Below, in pieces: positions 44,181 to 51,934 of a DNA stretch of 64,000 bases. The number at the start of each line of letters is the position of its first letter. Position 1 is the stretch's first letter. The DNA is from Treponema sp. C6A8 (lineage in GTDB: Bacteria > Spirochaetota > Spirochaetia > Treponematales > Treponemataceae). A program made the translations under genes and the position numbers. The notes below the pieces were generated by a model. It saw only the letters and a program-made list of their open reading frames with translations. It was not told where the DNA came from and made no database searches. The DNA is taken from positions 682,001 through 746,000 of the forward strand of contig NZ_JHVB01000001.1 of the NCBI RefSeq assembly GCF_000619925.1, written 5' to 3'.

Positions 44181-45884
44181 TTAATCACCATTAGGAATTA
44201 TATGAGACATATAACTATATGAGGAAGCTTTAGTATCATTATCATTATCATTACCACTTGTTCCATAATATACCGTTCCTCCAGAAAATTCCGTATAATT
44301 TCCATCAGAATATGTATATAAACTAAAACCACCTTTCAGACTTTGATATTTACAAGAATTAGGTAAGAAGCCTGACAATTCTTCTTTAAATTTTACACCC
44401 GATGAGACCATATCATATCCTGAAATCACAAAGGATTCCAAATCTACAGTTACAATACGATTAACATTTTTATAGCGATAAGCCCCTAAAGAATCGGTAT
44501 AAAAAGCAATGCCATCATCTGCTATTACAAGCTTCTTTGGTTTTATGGCAATAAATTTTGACGGGCCGTAAAATCCAGAATTGGCTGAAGATGGAGCATA
44601 AATACACAATGTATCAGCAGAGTCATTATTTACAATTAAATCTGAACTCCTTGCAAGAAGTAAAGTTGTCCTTTCAAAATCCGCATAATAAGGAGCATTA
44701 GAAATACCATCAGCCCCAGTAGCACGATTTAGATAAGCATATTTTCCGGAATTAGAAAGTTTATTATTAGAAAAACCTAAAGAATACATTTTTTCTGAGG
44801 CAATATCATATTTTAATAAAACACCACGACTATAATAATACCATGGAGAAGCACTAGAAGATGTTGAATCTAAAAAATCTTTTCCAAGAATATAAATTGC
44901 ACCATCCTGATAAAGCATATCGGTTACTGTACCATTAGGTGACATAGTAACATATTTACCTAAATTGACTAAATCTGTGACTGAAACAACTCCAGCAGAG
45001 GATAGATTAGCTTTTACAAGATGAGGGTTATGATCATCATTATCTGTTGATCCAACCGTATATAAAACTCCATTGTATACAGCAATAGAAGTTTCATTAG
45101 AAAAAGTAAACGATGTGCCAGATATTTGATATTCTATGTTATTTTCAGGATCAAGGGATGATACTAAATTCGGATATTTATATAAATAAAACACATTATC
45201 ACCAGTAAATCTAGCGACATACATAACATTCTCTGCAAAATCTACATTAATTTTAAACTGAGAAACAGGTTCTATTCCAATTGGTACACCATCATTAGTA
45301 AAATCATTTCTGTCCGAATGAATGTTTGGGCCATCAATATAATAAAAATTACCTTCTGTATCAAAACAAAAAGAATTTGACGATGCCGTCATATTTGAAG
45401 TTTCAATAACACTTGCATCTGGAGAATCTTTCAAATAATATTGGTAACCATTTTGAGAATTATAGTTATACAACACATACTGCGTATTCAGCAGTTTTTT
45501 CAAAATCAATGAAAGTTCGGTGGTGTCGGAAGTCAGGCGGATGGATTTTTGAGAGGCTTCGTAAAGGAGTTCGCTGCCGTAGTAGACGCCGACCCAGATA
45601 TCAAAGGTTTTGCCGAGGGGCACGGAATCAAAAGTGATTATGGTGCCTGACAGGGTGGCAAGGGTTACGTCCTTCCATTTTGAATCGTTGTAACCGCCGG
45701 TAAACTGGATGTTGATGCTTAATGAAGTATTGTTTCCCAAATTTTTGGAAATTGCCGAGCGCATGCTGGAAACGAAGAGATTATCTACCTGAATATCGTA
45801 CTCTGCAGTGTCGTCTAAAGACTCGTAGCAGCAGGATGCAAAAAGAAGGCCTGCTGCCAGCAGCAATAATGCTAATTTTTTCAT
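44181..45884 (-). CDS. mosaic lipoprotein with beta-propeller-like C-terminus
   Basis: 567 aa from ATG 45884. MKKLALLLLAAGLLFASCCY is a lipoprotein signal with lipobox FASC. Residues about 22-135 (DIQVDNLFVSSMRSAISK, WVGVYYGSELLYEASQKS) form one domain. From about residue 137 the protein changes to repeated blade-like strands (FCFDTEGNFYYIDGPNI, AVYNGVLYTVGSTDND), consistent with a beta-propeller or surface-binding domain. The DNA changes at the same point, from GC-richer bases before about 45500 (in coding direction) to clearly AT-rich sequence. AGG lies ten bases before the ATG, right after the stop of the upstream gene. Function unknown. Confidence 0.7.
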   Translation of the reverse strand: MKKLALLLLAAGLLFASCCYESLDDTAEYDIQVDNLFVSSMRSAISKNLGNNTSLSINIQFTGGYNDSKWKDVTLATLSGTIITFDSVPLGKTFDIWVGVYYGSELLYEASQKSIRLTSDTTELSLILKKLLNTQYVLYNYNSQNGYQYYLKDSPDASVIETSNMTASSNSFCFDTEGNFYYIDGPNIHSDRNDFTNDGVPIGIEPVSQFKINVDFAENVMYVARFTGDNVFYLYKYPNLVSSLDPENNIEYQISGTSFTFSNETSIAVYNGVLYTVGSTDNDDHNPHLVKANLSSAGVVSVTDLVNLGKYVTMSPNGTVTDMLYQDGAIYILGKDFLDSTSSSASPWYYYSRGVLLKYDIASEKMYSLGFSNNKLSNSGKYAYLNRATGADGISNAPYYADFERTTLLLARSSDLIVNNDSADTLCIYAPSSANSGFYGPSKFIAIKPKKLVIADDGIAFYTDSLGAYRYKNVNRIVTVDLESFVISGYDMVSSGVKFKEELSGFLPNSCKYQSLKGGFSLYTYSDGNYTEFSGGTVYYGTSGNDNDNDTKASSYSYMSHIIPNGD

Positions 45885-45894
45885 AATTTTTAAC

Positions 45895-46410
45895 CTATAC
45901 TTCATTCAACATTTCCACGAATGCGTTTTTTTCGGCATTGAATCTGCGTATCTGGTCGTTCAAAAGATCTATGTTTTTTTCGCAGTAGGTTCTGATTGTA
46001 GATTTATGCTGTGTCGTTTCGTAGACAGCCTGCTTGAGCAAAAGCGCGTACACATCATCGAGTGATTTAAACTCGTTTACAAAAATCACCTTTCCACCGA
46101 TTGTTTTTGCTATACCTTCCAGATTTGATTCAAGCGTACCGTTATCAAACTGGGTAGAAATCCACATACTTGGCGTGATGGCAGGGAAAATCACTTTTAA
46201 TTCGTCAGGCTCGTATTCGCGGCCCATCACCCGGGCTTTTATTCCGCCTAAATCAGGACGGAGAAAGAACTCGATTTTTTTTGAGATGCAAGTTAAATCC
46301 TTATCACTTATTACTACCTGAAAAACCGGTGTTTTAAGTCTGATGAGAATTTTATTTTCCTTAAAAGAGCAAACATTAGGCTTATGAGAAAGCACTGCAC
46401 CTACAAACAT
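45895..46410 (-). CDS. orphan protein of unknown function
   Basis: 171 aa, no signal peptide, no membrane segment. It begins MFVGAVLSHKPNVCSF and ends with a helical, possibly coiled-coil stretch (NIDLLNDQIRRFNAEKNAFV). The middle (LKVIFPAITPSMWISTQFD) has no motif I know. A perfect TATAAT seven bases before the ATG predicts a leaderless transcript, and the gene probably heads an operon with the lipoprotein and glycosyltransferase downstream. A complete family B repeat lies just upstream. Confidence 0.6.
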   Translation of the reverse strand: MFVGAVLSHKPNVCSFKENKILIRLKTPVFQVVISDKDLTCISKKIEFFLRPDLGGIKARVMGREYEPDELKVIFPAITPSMWISTQFDNGTLESNLEGIAKTIGGKVIFVNEFKSLDDVYALLLKQAVYETTQHKSTIRTYCEKNIDLLNDQIRRFNAEKNAFVEMLNEV

Positions 46411-46417
46411 AGCTTAT

Positions 46418-46423
46418 ATTATA
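46418..46423 (-). promoter_or_regulatory. -10 element (TATAAT) of leaderless orphan gene
   Basis: Perfect TATAAT, then seven bases (ATAAGCT), then ATG. No good -35 is seen at 16-18 bases. Confidence 0.6.
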
Positions 46424-46456
46424 ACAGAAAATTTAAGAATTTGTATAGCAAAAATT

Positions 46457-46589
46457 AGCCACAGATACACACAGATTTTCACAGATAGTCCTACAACATG
46501 CGCTATGCGCAAGTTAAGCAATGGCCAGATTCATTTGGAAGTTTGCAAATTGATTTTTAGCCATTGCATATCTGTGTCCCATCTGTGGT
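46457..46589 (+). repeat. complete nested repeat: CACAGAT arms around two-hairpin core (family B)
   Basis: Left arm CACAGAT at 46460, 46470, 46480. Core: AACATGCGC-TAT-GCGCAAGTT (one mismatch, 46495-46515), GCAATGGC/GCCATTGC (46518-46525, 46560-46567, 34-base loop). Right arm ATCTGTG at 46570 and 46581 (11-base spacing). It lies between two divergent promoters, so it cannot simply be a terminator. Confidence 0.9.
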
Positions 46590-46620
46590 TATTTCTTTAC
46601 TTATGCTGAAAAACTTCATG

Positions 46621-46649
46621 CTGACTAAAAACTTTCTTTGTGCTATAGT
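46621..46649 (+). promoter_or_regulatory. sigma70 promoter of purA with a long leader
   Basis: CTGACT, 17-base spacer, TATAGT, giving a leader of about 80 bases. Just before the Shine-Dalgarno the leader holds a small hairpin (GCCGC at 46707-46711, GCGGC at 46721-46725). Confidence 0.55.
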
Positions 46650-46736
46650 ATGCGCGTGGCAAAGCCTGAGATGATTCTTCGGGCTGCTGCAAAATATATC
46701 TTTTACGCCGCGATGATTCAGCGGCAGGAGAAAACC

Positions 46737-47963
46737 ATGAATATTGTAGTAATGGGTGCCCAGTGGGGCGATGAAGGCAAGGGAAAAATCGTTGACTACC
46801 TTGCTCAGGATGCAAAATACGTTGTTCGTTTTGCGGGCGGCGCTAATGCAGGTCACACAATCGTTGTTGATGGTAAAAAGTACGCTCTCCATCAGGTTCC
46901 GTCTGGAATCTTGTATCCGGAAAAATCTGTTTTCCTTGGAAGCGGAATGGTAATCGACCCTGAGGCTCTTTTTAAGGAACTTCAGATGCTCAAAGACAAC
47001 GGTGTAAACTGGGAAGGCCGTGTATTTATTTCTGACCGTGCTCACCTTACTCTTCCAGGCTACCGTGAGATGGACAAGCAGCGCGATGCAGCACGCAAGC
47101 GCCCTATCGGAACTACAGGCCGCGGAATTGGTACTACATATTCTATGAAATCTGAACGTGACGGTATTCGCGTTGCAGACCTTGACTGGGAAGAAAAATG
47201 GAACGACCTTGACGATGCAGACAAGAAATTCCTTGAACAGTATAAAGACCAGCTTATTAAAATGCGCGTAAACATTGCGGCTAAAATGTACGAATACCGC
47301 GATGAAAAGATTTTGTTCGAGGGCGCTCAGGGTGCCATGCTGGATATTGACTCTGGTACCTACCCTTACGTTTCTTCAGGTGCTTCTGGCAGCTACGGAG
47401 CCGCTTCAGGTTCTGGAATTGGTCCTAAAGCACTTGATAAGATTTACGGTGTATTCAAGGCTTACGAAACCCGCGTTGGTAACGGTCCAATGCCATCTGA
47501 ATTCAATGCTGATACAGAAGGCGAACTCTGCGACTATGTCCGCAATACTGGTAACGAATTTGGTGTAACAACAGGTCGTCCACGCCGCTGCGGTTATCTT
47601 GACCTGGTAGCCCTTCGCTATGCCTGCCACGTAAACTCAATCGACAACCTTGTTCTTACTCACCTTGATATTTACGATGACATGAACGAAATTGAAGCCT
47701 GTGTTGCTTACGACATCGACGGAAAAATCGTAACAGACTTCCCTACTTCAATTCCTGAACTCAACCGCGCTAAACCTGTTTTGAAGAAGTTTGACGGCTG
47801 GAAGGCTGACATTACAAAATGTACAGACTACAAAAAACTTCCAAAGAACGCTAAGGCTTATGTAGAGTTTATTGAAGACTTTACAGGAACAAAAGTTGGT
47901 ATTGTTTCTGTTGGTGCAGACCGCAACCAGACTTTTGTACGCGAAAAAATCTGGAAAAAATAA
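46737..47963 (+). CDS. purA: adenylosuccinate synthetase
   Basis: 408 aa from ATG 46737 with Shine-Dalgarno AGGAG seven bases upstream; the longer frame to 46638 only translates the leader. P-loop-like GAQWGDEGKGKIVDYLA, GGANAGHTIV, GTTGRGIGTTY, LFEGAQGAMLDIDSGTYPYV and GVTTGRPRRCGYLD are all intact. It makes adenylosuccinate from IMP and aspartate, the branch to AMP. Slightly short, as in some anaerobes. With adenine deaminase, the phosphoribosyltransferase and guaB it lets salvaged purines reach both AMP and GMP. A CACAGAT palindrome follows the stop at once. Confidence 0.96.
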   Translation: MNIVVMGAQWGDEGKGKIVDYLAQDAKYVVRFAGGANAGHTIVVDGKKYALHQVPSGILYPEKSVFLGSGMVIDPEALFKELQMLKDNGVNWEGRVFISDRAHLTLPGYREMDKQRDAARKRPIGTTGRGIGTTYSMKSERDGIRVADLDWEEKWNDLDDADKKFLEQYKDQLIKMRVNIAAKMYEYRDEKILFEGAQGAMLDIDSGTYPYVSSGASGSYGAASGSGIGPKALDKIYGVFKAYETRVGNGPMPSEFNADTEGELCDYVRNTGNEFGVTTGRPRRCGYLDLVALRYACHVNSIDNLVLTHLDIYDDMNEIEACVAYDIDGKIVTDFPTSIPELNRAKPVLKKFDGWKADITKCTDYKKLPKNAKAYVEFIEDFTGTKVGIVSVGADRNQTFVREKIWKK

Positions 47964-47970
47964 AGAAATA

Positions 47971-48038
47971 GCCGCAGATGAACACAGATGCACACAGATA
48001 AAAAACTCATCTGTGTAAATCTGCGTCCTATCTGTGGC
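47971..48038. repeat. CACAGAT palindrome without core (family B, empty form)
   Basis: Left units CGCAGAT, CACAGAT, CACAGAT at 47973, 47983, 47993; right units ATCTGTG, ATCTGCG, ATCTGTG at 48009, 48019, 48030. The arms are joined by only about nine bases, so the two-hairpin core is missing. The palindrome follows purA and may also act in termination. Confidence 0.9.
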
Positions 48039-48076
48039 TATCTATTATTTTTCTATAATTTTTACTAAATATGCCG

Positions 48077-48082
48077 TATAAT
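48077..48082 (+). promoter_or_regulatory. -10 element (TATAAT) of leaderless capA-like gene
   Basis: Perfect TATAAT overlapping an upstream in-frame ATG (48081), with seven bases to the ATG at 48090. The overlap argues that 48090, not 48081, is the real start. Confidence 0.65.
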
Positions 48083-48089
48083 GAATTCA

Positions 48090-49325
48090 ATGCAAAAATT
48101 GTTTCCTTATGCGGCATTTTTATTTTTAACTCTCCTTACAGCCTGTGCTTCTACAAAAAATCTTAAGCCGCAGGAAGAAAAACCGGTGGAAATTGCCGGC
48201 TCAAAAAATAACGAAACTCCCTCCGACAGACTTTCCATTACATTTGCCGGTGACATAATGGCGCATTCCGTAAATCATAATGTCAGTAAATATGATAAAA
48301 TCTGGGACGGAGTAAGAACTTACATAGAAAGCGCTGACCTGGCCTTTGGAAATATAGAATCGCCTGTTGACCAGACAAAGCCTGTTTCCTCTTACCCTAA
48401 TTTTAATCTTCCCCGCCGTTATGTAGAGGCTGCAATTGACGCGGGCTTTGATGTTTTTTCGCTTGCAAACAATCACTCTTTTGACCAGTTTGAAAAAGGA
48501 ATTCAACAGACGATAAAGACCACGGAAGAAATCACGGCTAAATATGCTGAAAATGGTCAGAAGGTTTATTTTTCCGGGCTGAAGAAAAACAAGGGCGACT
48601 CCTACAGTTTTAATATAATAGAAAAAAGCGGCTGGAGGATTTTATTTTTGCCTGTTACGGGCATTTTGAATTATCCTCACGACCATGCCTTTATAAATTA
48701 CGTAAAAACCGGGGAAAAAACTCATAAGGAATTTGTGGAATTCTGTAAAAAACTGCGGGCAGAAAATCCCTGCGATTTGTTTATAATTTCCATGCATGCC
48801 GACGAGCCGGAATACAAGCGCGCTGTTTTAAAATCTCAGCGTGATTTTTACTTACAGCTTCTGGAAGTTGCGGACGTTGTCTGGGCTAACCACGCCCACA
48901 TCATAAAGGACCGGGAGTTTGTTTTTGAAAGCGAAAGCGGACGGCACAAGCTGATTATGTATGCAAACGGAAACACAATCAGCGCCCAGAGAACTCAGCC
49001 GACCTTTGATTTGGGAACTCCTATGAGTGAGCGCGACCACACGGGCGACGGACTTTTATATTCTGTGCAATTTATAAAGACTAAGTCGGGCAAAACACGC
49101 TATAATACAGAAGGAAAACCTGAAAATCCGGTTCAAATAAAAAAAGCGGAACCGATTTTTATTACTACTTATATCAACACCGCCTGGGAGTTTGTGCTCA
49201 AGCCGCTTAATCAGGATTTTGTAAATTATCTGAAAGAGGTAAAACGTAAGGACTGGGCATCCTACATTGAAAGGCGGATTAAGGTTAACACGGAACAAAC
49301 AAAGGATTTAATTACATGGCAATAG
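48090..49325 (+). CDS. CapA/PgsA-type metallophosphatase lipoprotein
   Basis: 411 aa. MQKLFPYAAFLFLTLLTACA is a lipoprotein signal with lipobox LTAC. The mature part is a CapA-family metallophosphatase-like domain: ITFAGDIMAHSVNHN, ADLAFGNIESPVD, ANNHSFDQFEKG and VWANHAHIIKD are its metal-binding landmarks. CapA proteins are linked to poly-glutamate capsule export, but most treponeme homologues are uncharacterised, so only the fold is claimed. Start chosen at 48090 because the -10 box overlaps the ATG nine bases upstream. Its end overlaps the helicase gene by 10 bases. Confidence 0.8.
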   Translation: MQKLFPYAAFLFLTLLTACASTKNLKPQEEKPVEIAGSKNNETPSDRLSITFAGDIMAHSVNHNVSKYDKIWDGVRTYIESADLAFGNIESPVDQTKPVSSYPNFNLPRRYVEAAIDAGFDVFSLANNHSFDQFEKGIQQTIKTTEEITAKYAENGQKVYFSGLKKNKGDSYSFNIIEKSGWRILFLPVTGILNYPHDHAFINYVKTGEKTHKEFVEFCKKLRAENPCDLFIISMHADEPEYKRAVLKSQRDFYLQLLEVADVVWANHAHIIKDREFVFESESGRHKLIMYANGNTISAQRTQPTFDLGTPMSERDHTGDGLLYSVQFIKTKSGKTRYNTEGKPENPVQIKKAEPIFITTYINTAWEFVLKPLNQDFVNYLKEVKRKDWASYIERRIKVNTEQTKDLITWQ

Positions 49326-51934
49326 ACTACAAATCATTACCAGTTTACGCACAAAAACAGAAAATTTTAGACTGCCTGGAAAATCATCAGGTTGTAATTG
49401 TAGAAAGCCCAACAGGCTCAGGAAAAACGACTCAGATTCCGGTGATTTTGTATGAGGCAGGCTACGCTACAAACGGCATGATTGGCGTAACTCAGCCCAG
49501 ACGAATTGCGGCACTCAGCGTAAGCGAATTTATTTCAAAACAGCTTGGAACAACTTACCCTGGTCTTGTGGGCTACAAGATGCGTTTTGAAGACCAGACA
49601 AATCAGGACACAAGAATAAAAATCATGACAGACGGAATCCTTCTTCAGGAGATGAAGCTGGATCCCTGGCTTTCTAAATACAGCGTTCTGATGATTGACG
49701 AAGCTCACGAAAGAAGCCTTAACATTGACTTTGTACTGGGACTTGTAAAGCGTGTTCTGAAGGAAAGAAAAGATTTTCACGTTATCGTTTCTTCTGCCAC
49801 AATGAACACTCAGGTCTTCAGCGAATATTTTGATAACGCGCCTATTGTTTCTATTGATACAATTACCTACCCGGTAAGCGTAGTTTACGACCCGATTGAA
49901 GGCGGGGCAACTACCGCGACTGAGGCCGGCTGCGATGCTATTTTGAACAAAATCTGCCGCACGGTAGACCGAGTTCTGGATAACGGAGATGACGGCGGCA
50001 TTTTGATTTTCTTGCCGGGCGAAAAAATCATTAAAGACTGTATGTACAGGCTGGAACATGCGCCTTTCAGCCGACAGCTCTGGGTACTGCCCCTTTACGG
50101 ACGACTTCAGAAAGAAGAACAGGAGCGTGTTTTTGATAATCCTCCGGCGGGAAAAAAGAAGGTCGTAATTTCTACAAACATTGCAGAAACTTCTGTAACA
50201 ATTCAGGATATTACAACTGTAATTGACTGCGGTCTTGCAAAACTGAACTTTTACAGCCCGAGAACCTTTACTTCCAGCTTAGTTGAAACAATGGTAAGTA
50301 AGGCAAGCTGTAACCAGCGTAAGGGACGAGCAGGACGTACTCACGAAGGAACCTGTTACCGCTTATATTCACGCAAAGAATTTGAAAGCCGCGAAATGTA
50401 CACAAAAGAAGAAATCTACCGTACAGATTTGAGCGAAGTTGTTTTACGAATGGCCGAGCTTGGAATCACGGATTTTTATAACTTTGACTTTATTGCAAGC
50501 CCGGGACGGGAAGGAATTATCGGCGCAGTTGACACCTTGAATATGCTTGGCGCCCTGGACAGCGACAACACTCTTTCTGACATTGGAAAGATGATGGTAA
50601 AATTCCCGCTGGAACCGCGAATAAGTCGAATTATTGTAGAAGCAATCATGCGCTTCCCTGACGTTATCAACAAGGCTCTTGTAGCAGCTTCCTTCTTAAG
50701 CGCAAACTCTCCTTTTGTACTTCCACCGAATGAAGAAATGGAAGCCCGCAAGGCACACCACCGTTTCCGCGACCTTCAGGGTGACTTCGGCACCTACATC
50801 AATCTCTTTAACGCATGGAAGCAGACCGATAACCGCGAAAAATTCTGCAAGAAAAACTATCTTGACGAGCGCATAATGGCAGAAATAGAAAACATCTATA
50901 TTCAGCTGGGCGAAATTGTCGGTGATAAAATGGGCATTCCGCTTACTTCTAAAAACGGAAGCATGCAGGATTATCTTTGCTGTATTGCAGCCGGTATGAT
51001 TCAGTTTGTCTGCATTCGCATGGGAAGGGAAAATTACCGTTCGCTTACGGCAGGCCACATCTGCATTCACCCGGGCAGCGTTATGTTCCGCCAGAATCCG
51101 GTATTTATTGTGGCAGGCGAAATCGTGCGCACAAGCCGCATCTTTGCGATGAGCGTTTCGCCTCTTACCCACCCTATGCTGGATACCATTAATCCTCAGC
51201 TTTTTGACCGCCTTATGGCATGTAAAAATGCCAAAGACCGCGAAAAGGATGAAGAAGCAGATTTACGCCGTTCAGAAGAAAGAAAGCGCAACGAAGAAGC
51301 AAAGCAGAAACGCCTTAAAAAATCTGAACAGAAAGCCGCTGACAGCAAAAAAGGCGCAAAAGAAAAGGATGAAAGTTTTTCTTTTGGCGGCGACATTTTT
51401 GAAACAAAGAAATTTAAGGGAAAGAAAACAGCCATCCTGCCGCTTGAACGCTTTATTTTTGCCGTTCAGAATGAGACAGATAAAAACAAGATTAAGGCCT
51501 GCGCAAATCTTCGCGGCCGCATCATAACAAAAGACAACGGAATGCTGCTGGACGGAGAAAAGCTTTCACAGATTATTGAGATTGCAAAAAATCTTGTGCT
51601 CACTCCTATTGCAGAAAAAAAGTGGAACCGCCACCTGAACGGAAACATTTACAACGATGTAGAAAAAGAGCAGATTATTTTTGCCCTGGAAACAGTACTT
51701 CGCACAGCAATTGCTAAGCAGAAAAACAAGGAATACGGCTTTATTACTCTCTTTACAGACGGCAAGGGAAACTACTGGCTTAAAACTTCACGGGGCTTTT
51801 CAACTGCTCTTCAGGAAACTCACGCCAGCCTTGAAGCCCTGGTAGAAGAAGATGTGGACTTCAGTCCGGAAGCCGAAGAGCGCATTAACGACGCCCTTAG
51901 ACTGGTAAACAAGTTCTATGACAAGAAAGATTAG
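49316..51934 (+). CDS. DEAH-box ATP-dependent helicase (HrpA/HrpB-like)
   Basis: 872 aa. Motif I SPTGSGKTTQIP, Ia TQPRRIAALSVSEF, II DEAHERSLNIDF, III SSATMN, V STNIAETSVTIQDI, VI QRKGRAGRTHEG, then the winged-helix/ratchet and OB-type region typical of DEAH RNA helicases. A highly charged Arg/Lys/Glu segment (about 650-695) interrupts the C-terminal part. It is shorter than E. coli HrpA. Probable RNA remodelling role; substrate unknown. It overlaps the CapA-like gene by 10 bases upstream and the convergent HEAT gene by 4 bases downstream. Confidence 0.87.
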   Translation: MAIDYKSLPVYAQKQKILDCLENHQVVIVESPTGSGKTTQIPVILYEAGYATNGMIGVTQPRRIAALSVSEFISKQLGTTYPGLVGYKMRFEDQTNQDTRIKIMTDGILLQEMKLDPWLSKYSVLMIDEAHERSLNIDFVLGLVKRVLKERKDFHVIVSSATMNTQVFSEYFDNAPIVSIDTITYPVSVVYDPIEGGATTATEAGCDAILNKICRTVDRVLDNGDDGGILIFLPGEKIIKDCMYRLEHAPFSRQLWVLPLYGRLQKEEQERVFDNPPAGKKKVVISTNIAETSVTIQDITTVIDCGLAKLNFYSPRTFTSSLVETMVSKASCNQRKGRAGRTHEGTCYRLYSRKEFESREMYTKEEIYRTDLSEVVLRMAELGITDFYNFDFIASPGREGIIGAVDTLNMLGALDSDNTLSDIGKMMVKFPLEPRISRIIVEAIMRFPDVINKALVAASFLSANSPFVLPPNEEMEARKAHHRFRDLQGDFGTYINLFNAWKQTDNREKFCKKNYLDERIMAEIENIYIQLGEIVGDKMGIPLTSKNGSMQDYLCCIAAGMIQFVCIRMGRENYRSLTAGHICIHPGSVMFRQNPVFIVAGEIVRTSRIFAMSVSPLTHPMLDTINPQLFDRLMACKNAKDREKDEEADLRRSEERKRNEEAKQKRLKKSEQKAADSKKGAKEKDESFSFGGDIFETKKFKGKKTAILPLERFIFAVQNETDKNKIKACANLRGRIITKDNGMLLDGEKLSQIIEIAKNLVLTPIAEKKWNRHLNGNIYNDVEKEQIIFALETVLRTAIAKQKNKEYGFITLFTDGKGNYWLKTSRGFSTALQETHASLEALVEEDVDFSPEAEERINDALRLVNKFYDKKD

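Noticed and set aside
46460..46587. CACAGAT array considered as a CRISPR array
   Set aside because: Units are 7 bases with 3-base gaps and inverted halves; there are no 25-40-base repeats or unique spacers and no cas genes.
46638..46736. Upstream in-frame start for purA
   Set aside because: This frame covers the promoter -10 and leader; AGGAG precedes ATG 46737, and PurA proteins begin at MNIVVMGAQWGDEGKGK.
46557..47045. 162-codon open frame antisense to purA and its leader
   Set aside because: It has no start signal, its composition is that of a reverse frame of purA, and the opposite strand is a certain gene.
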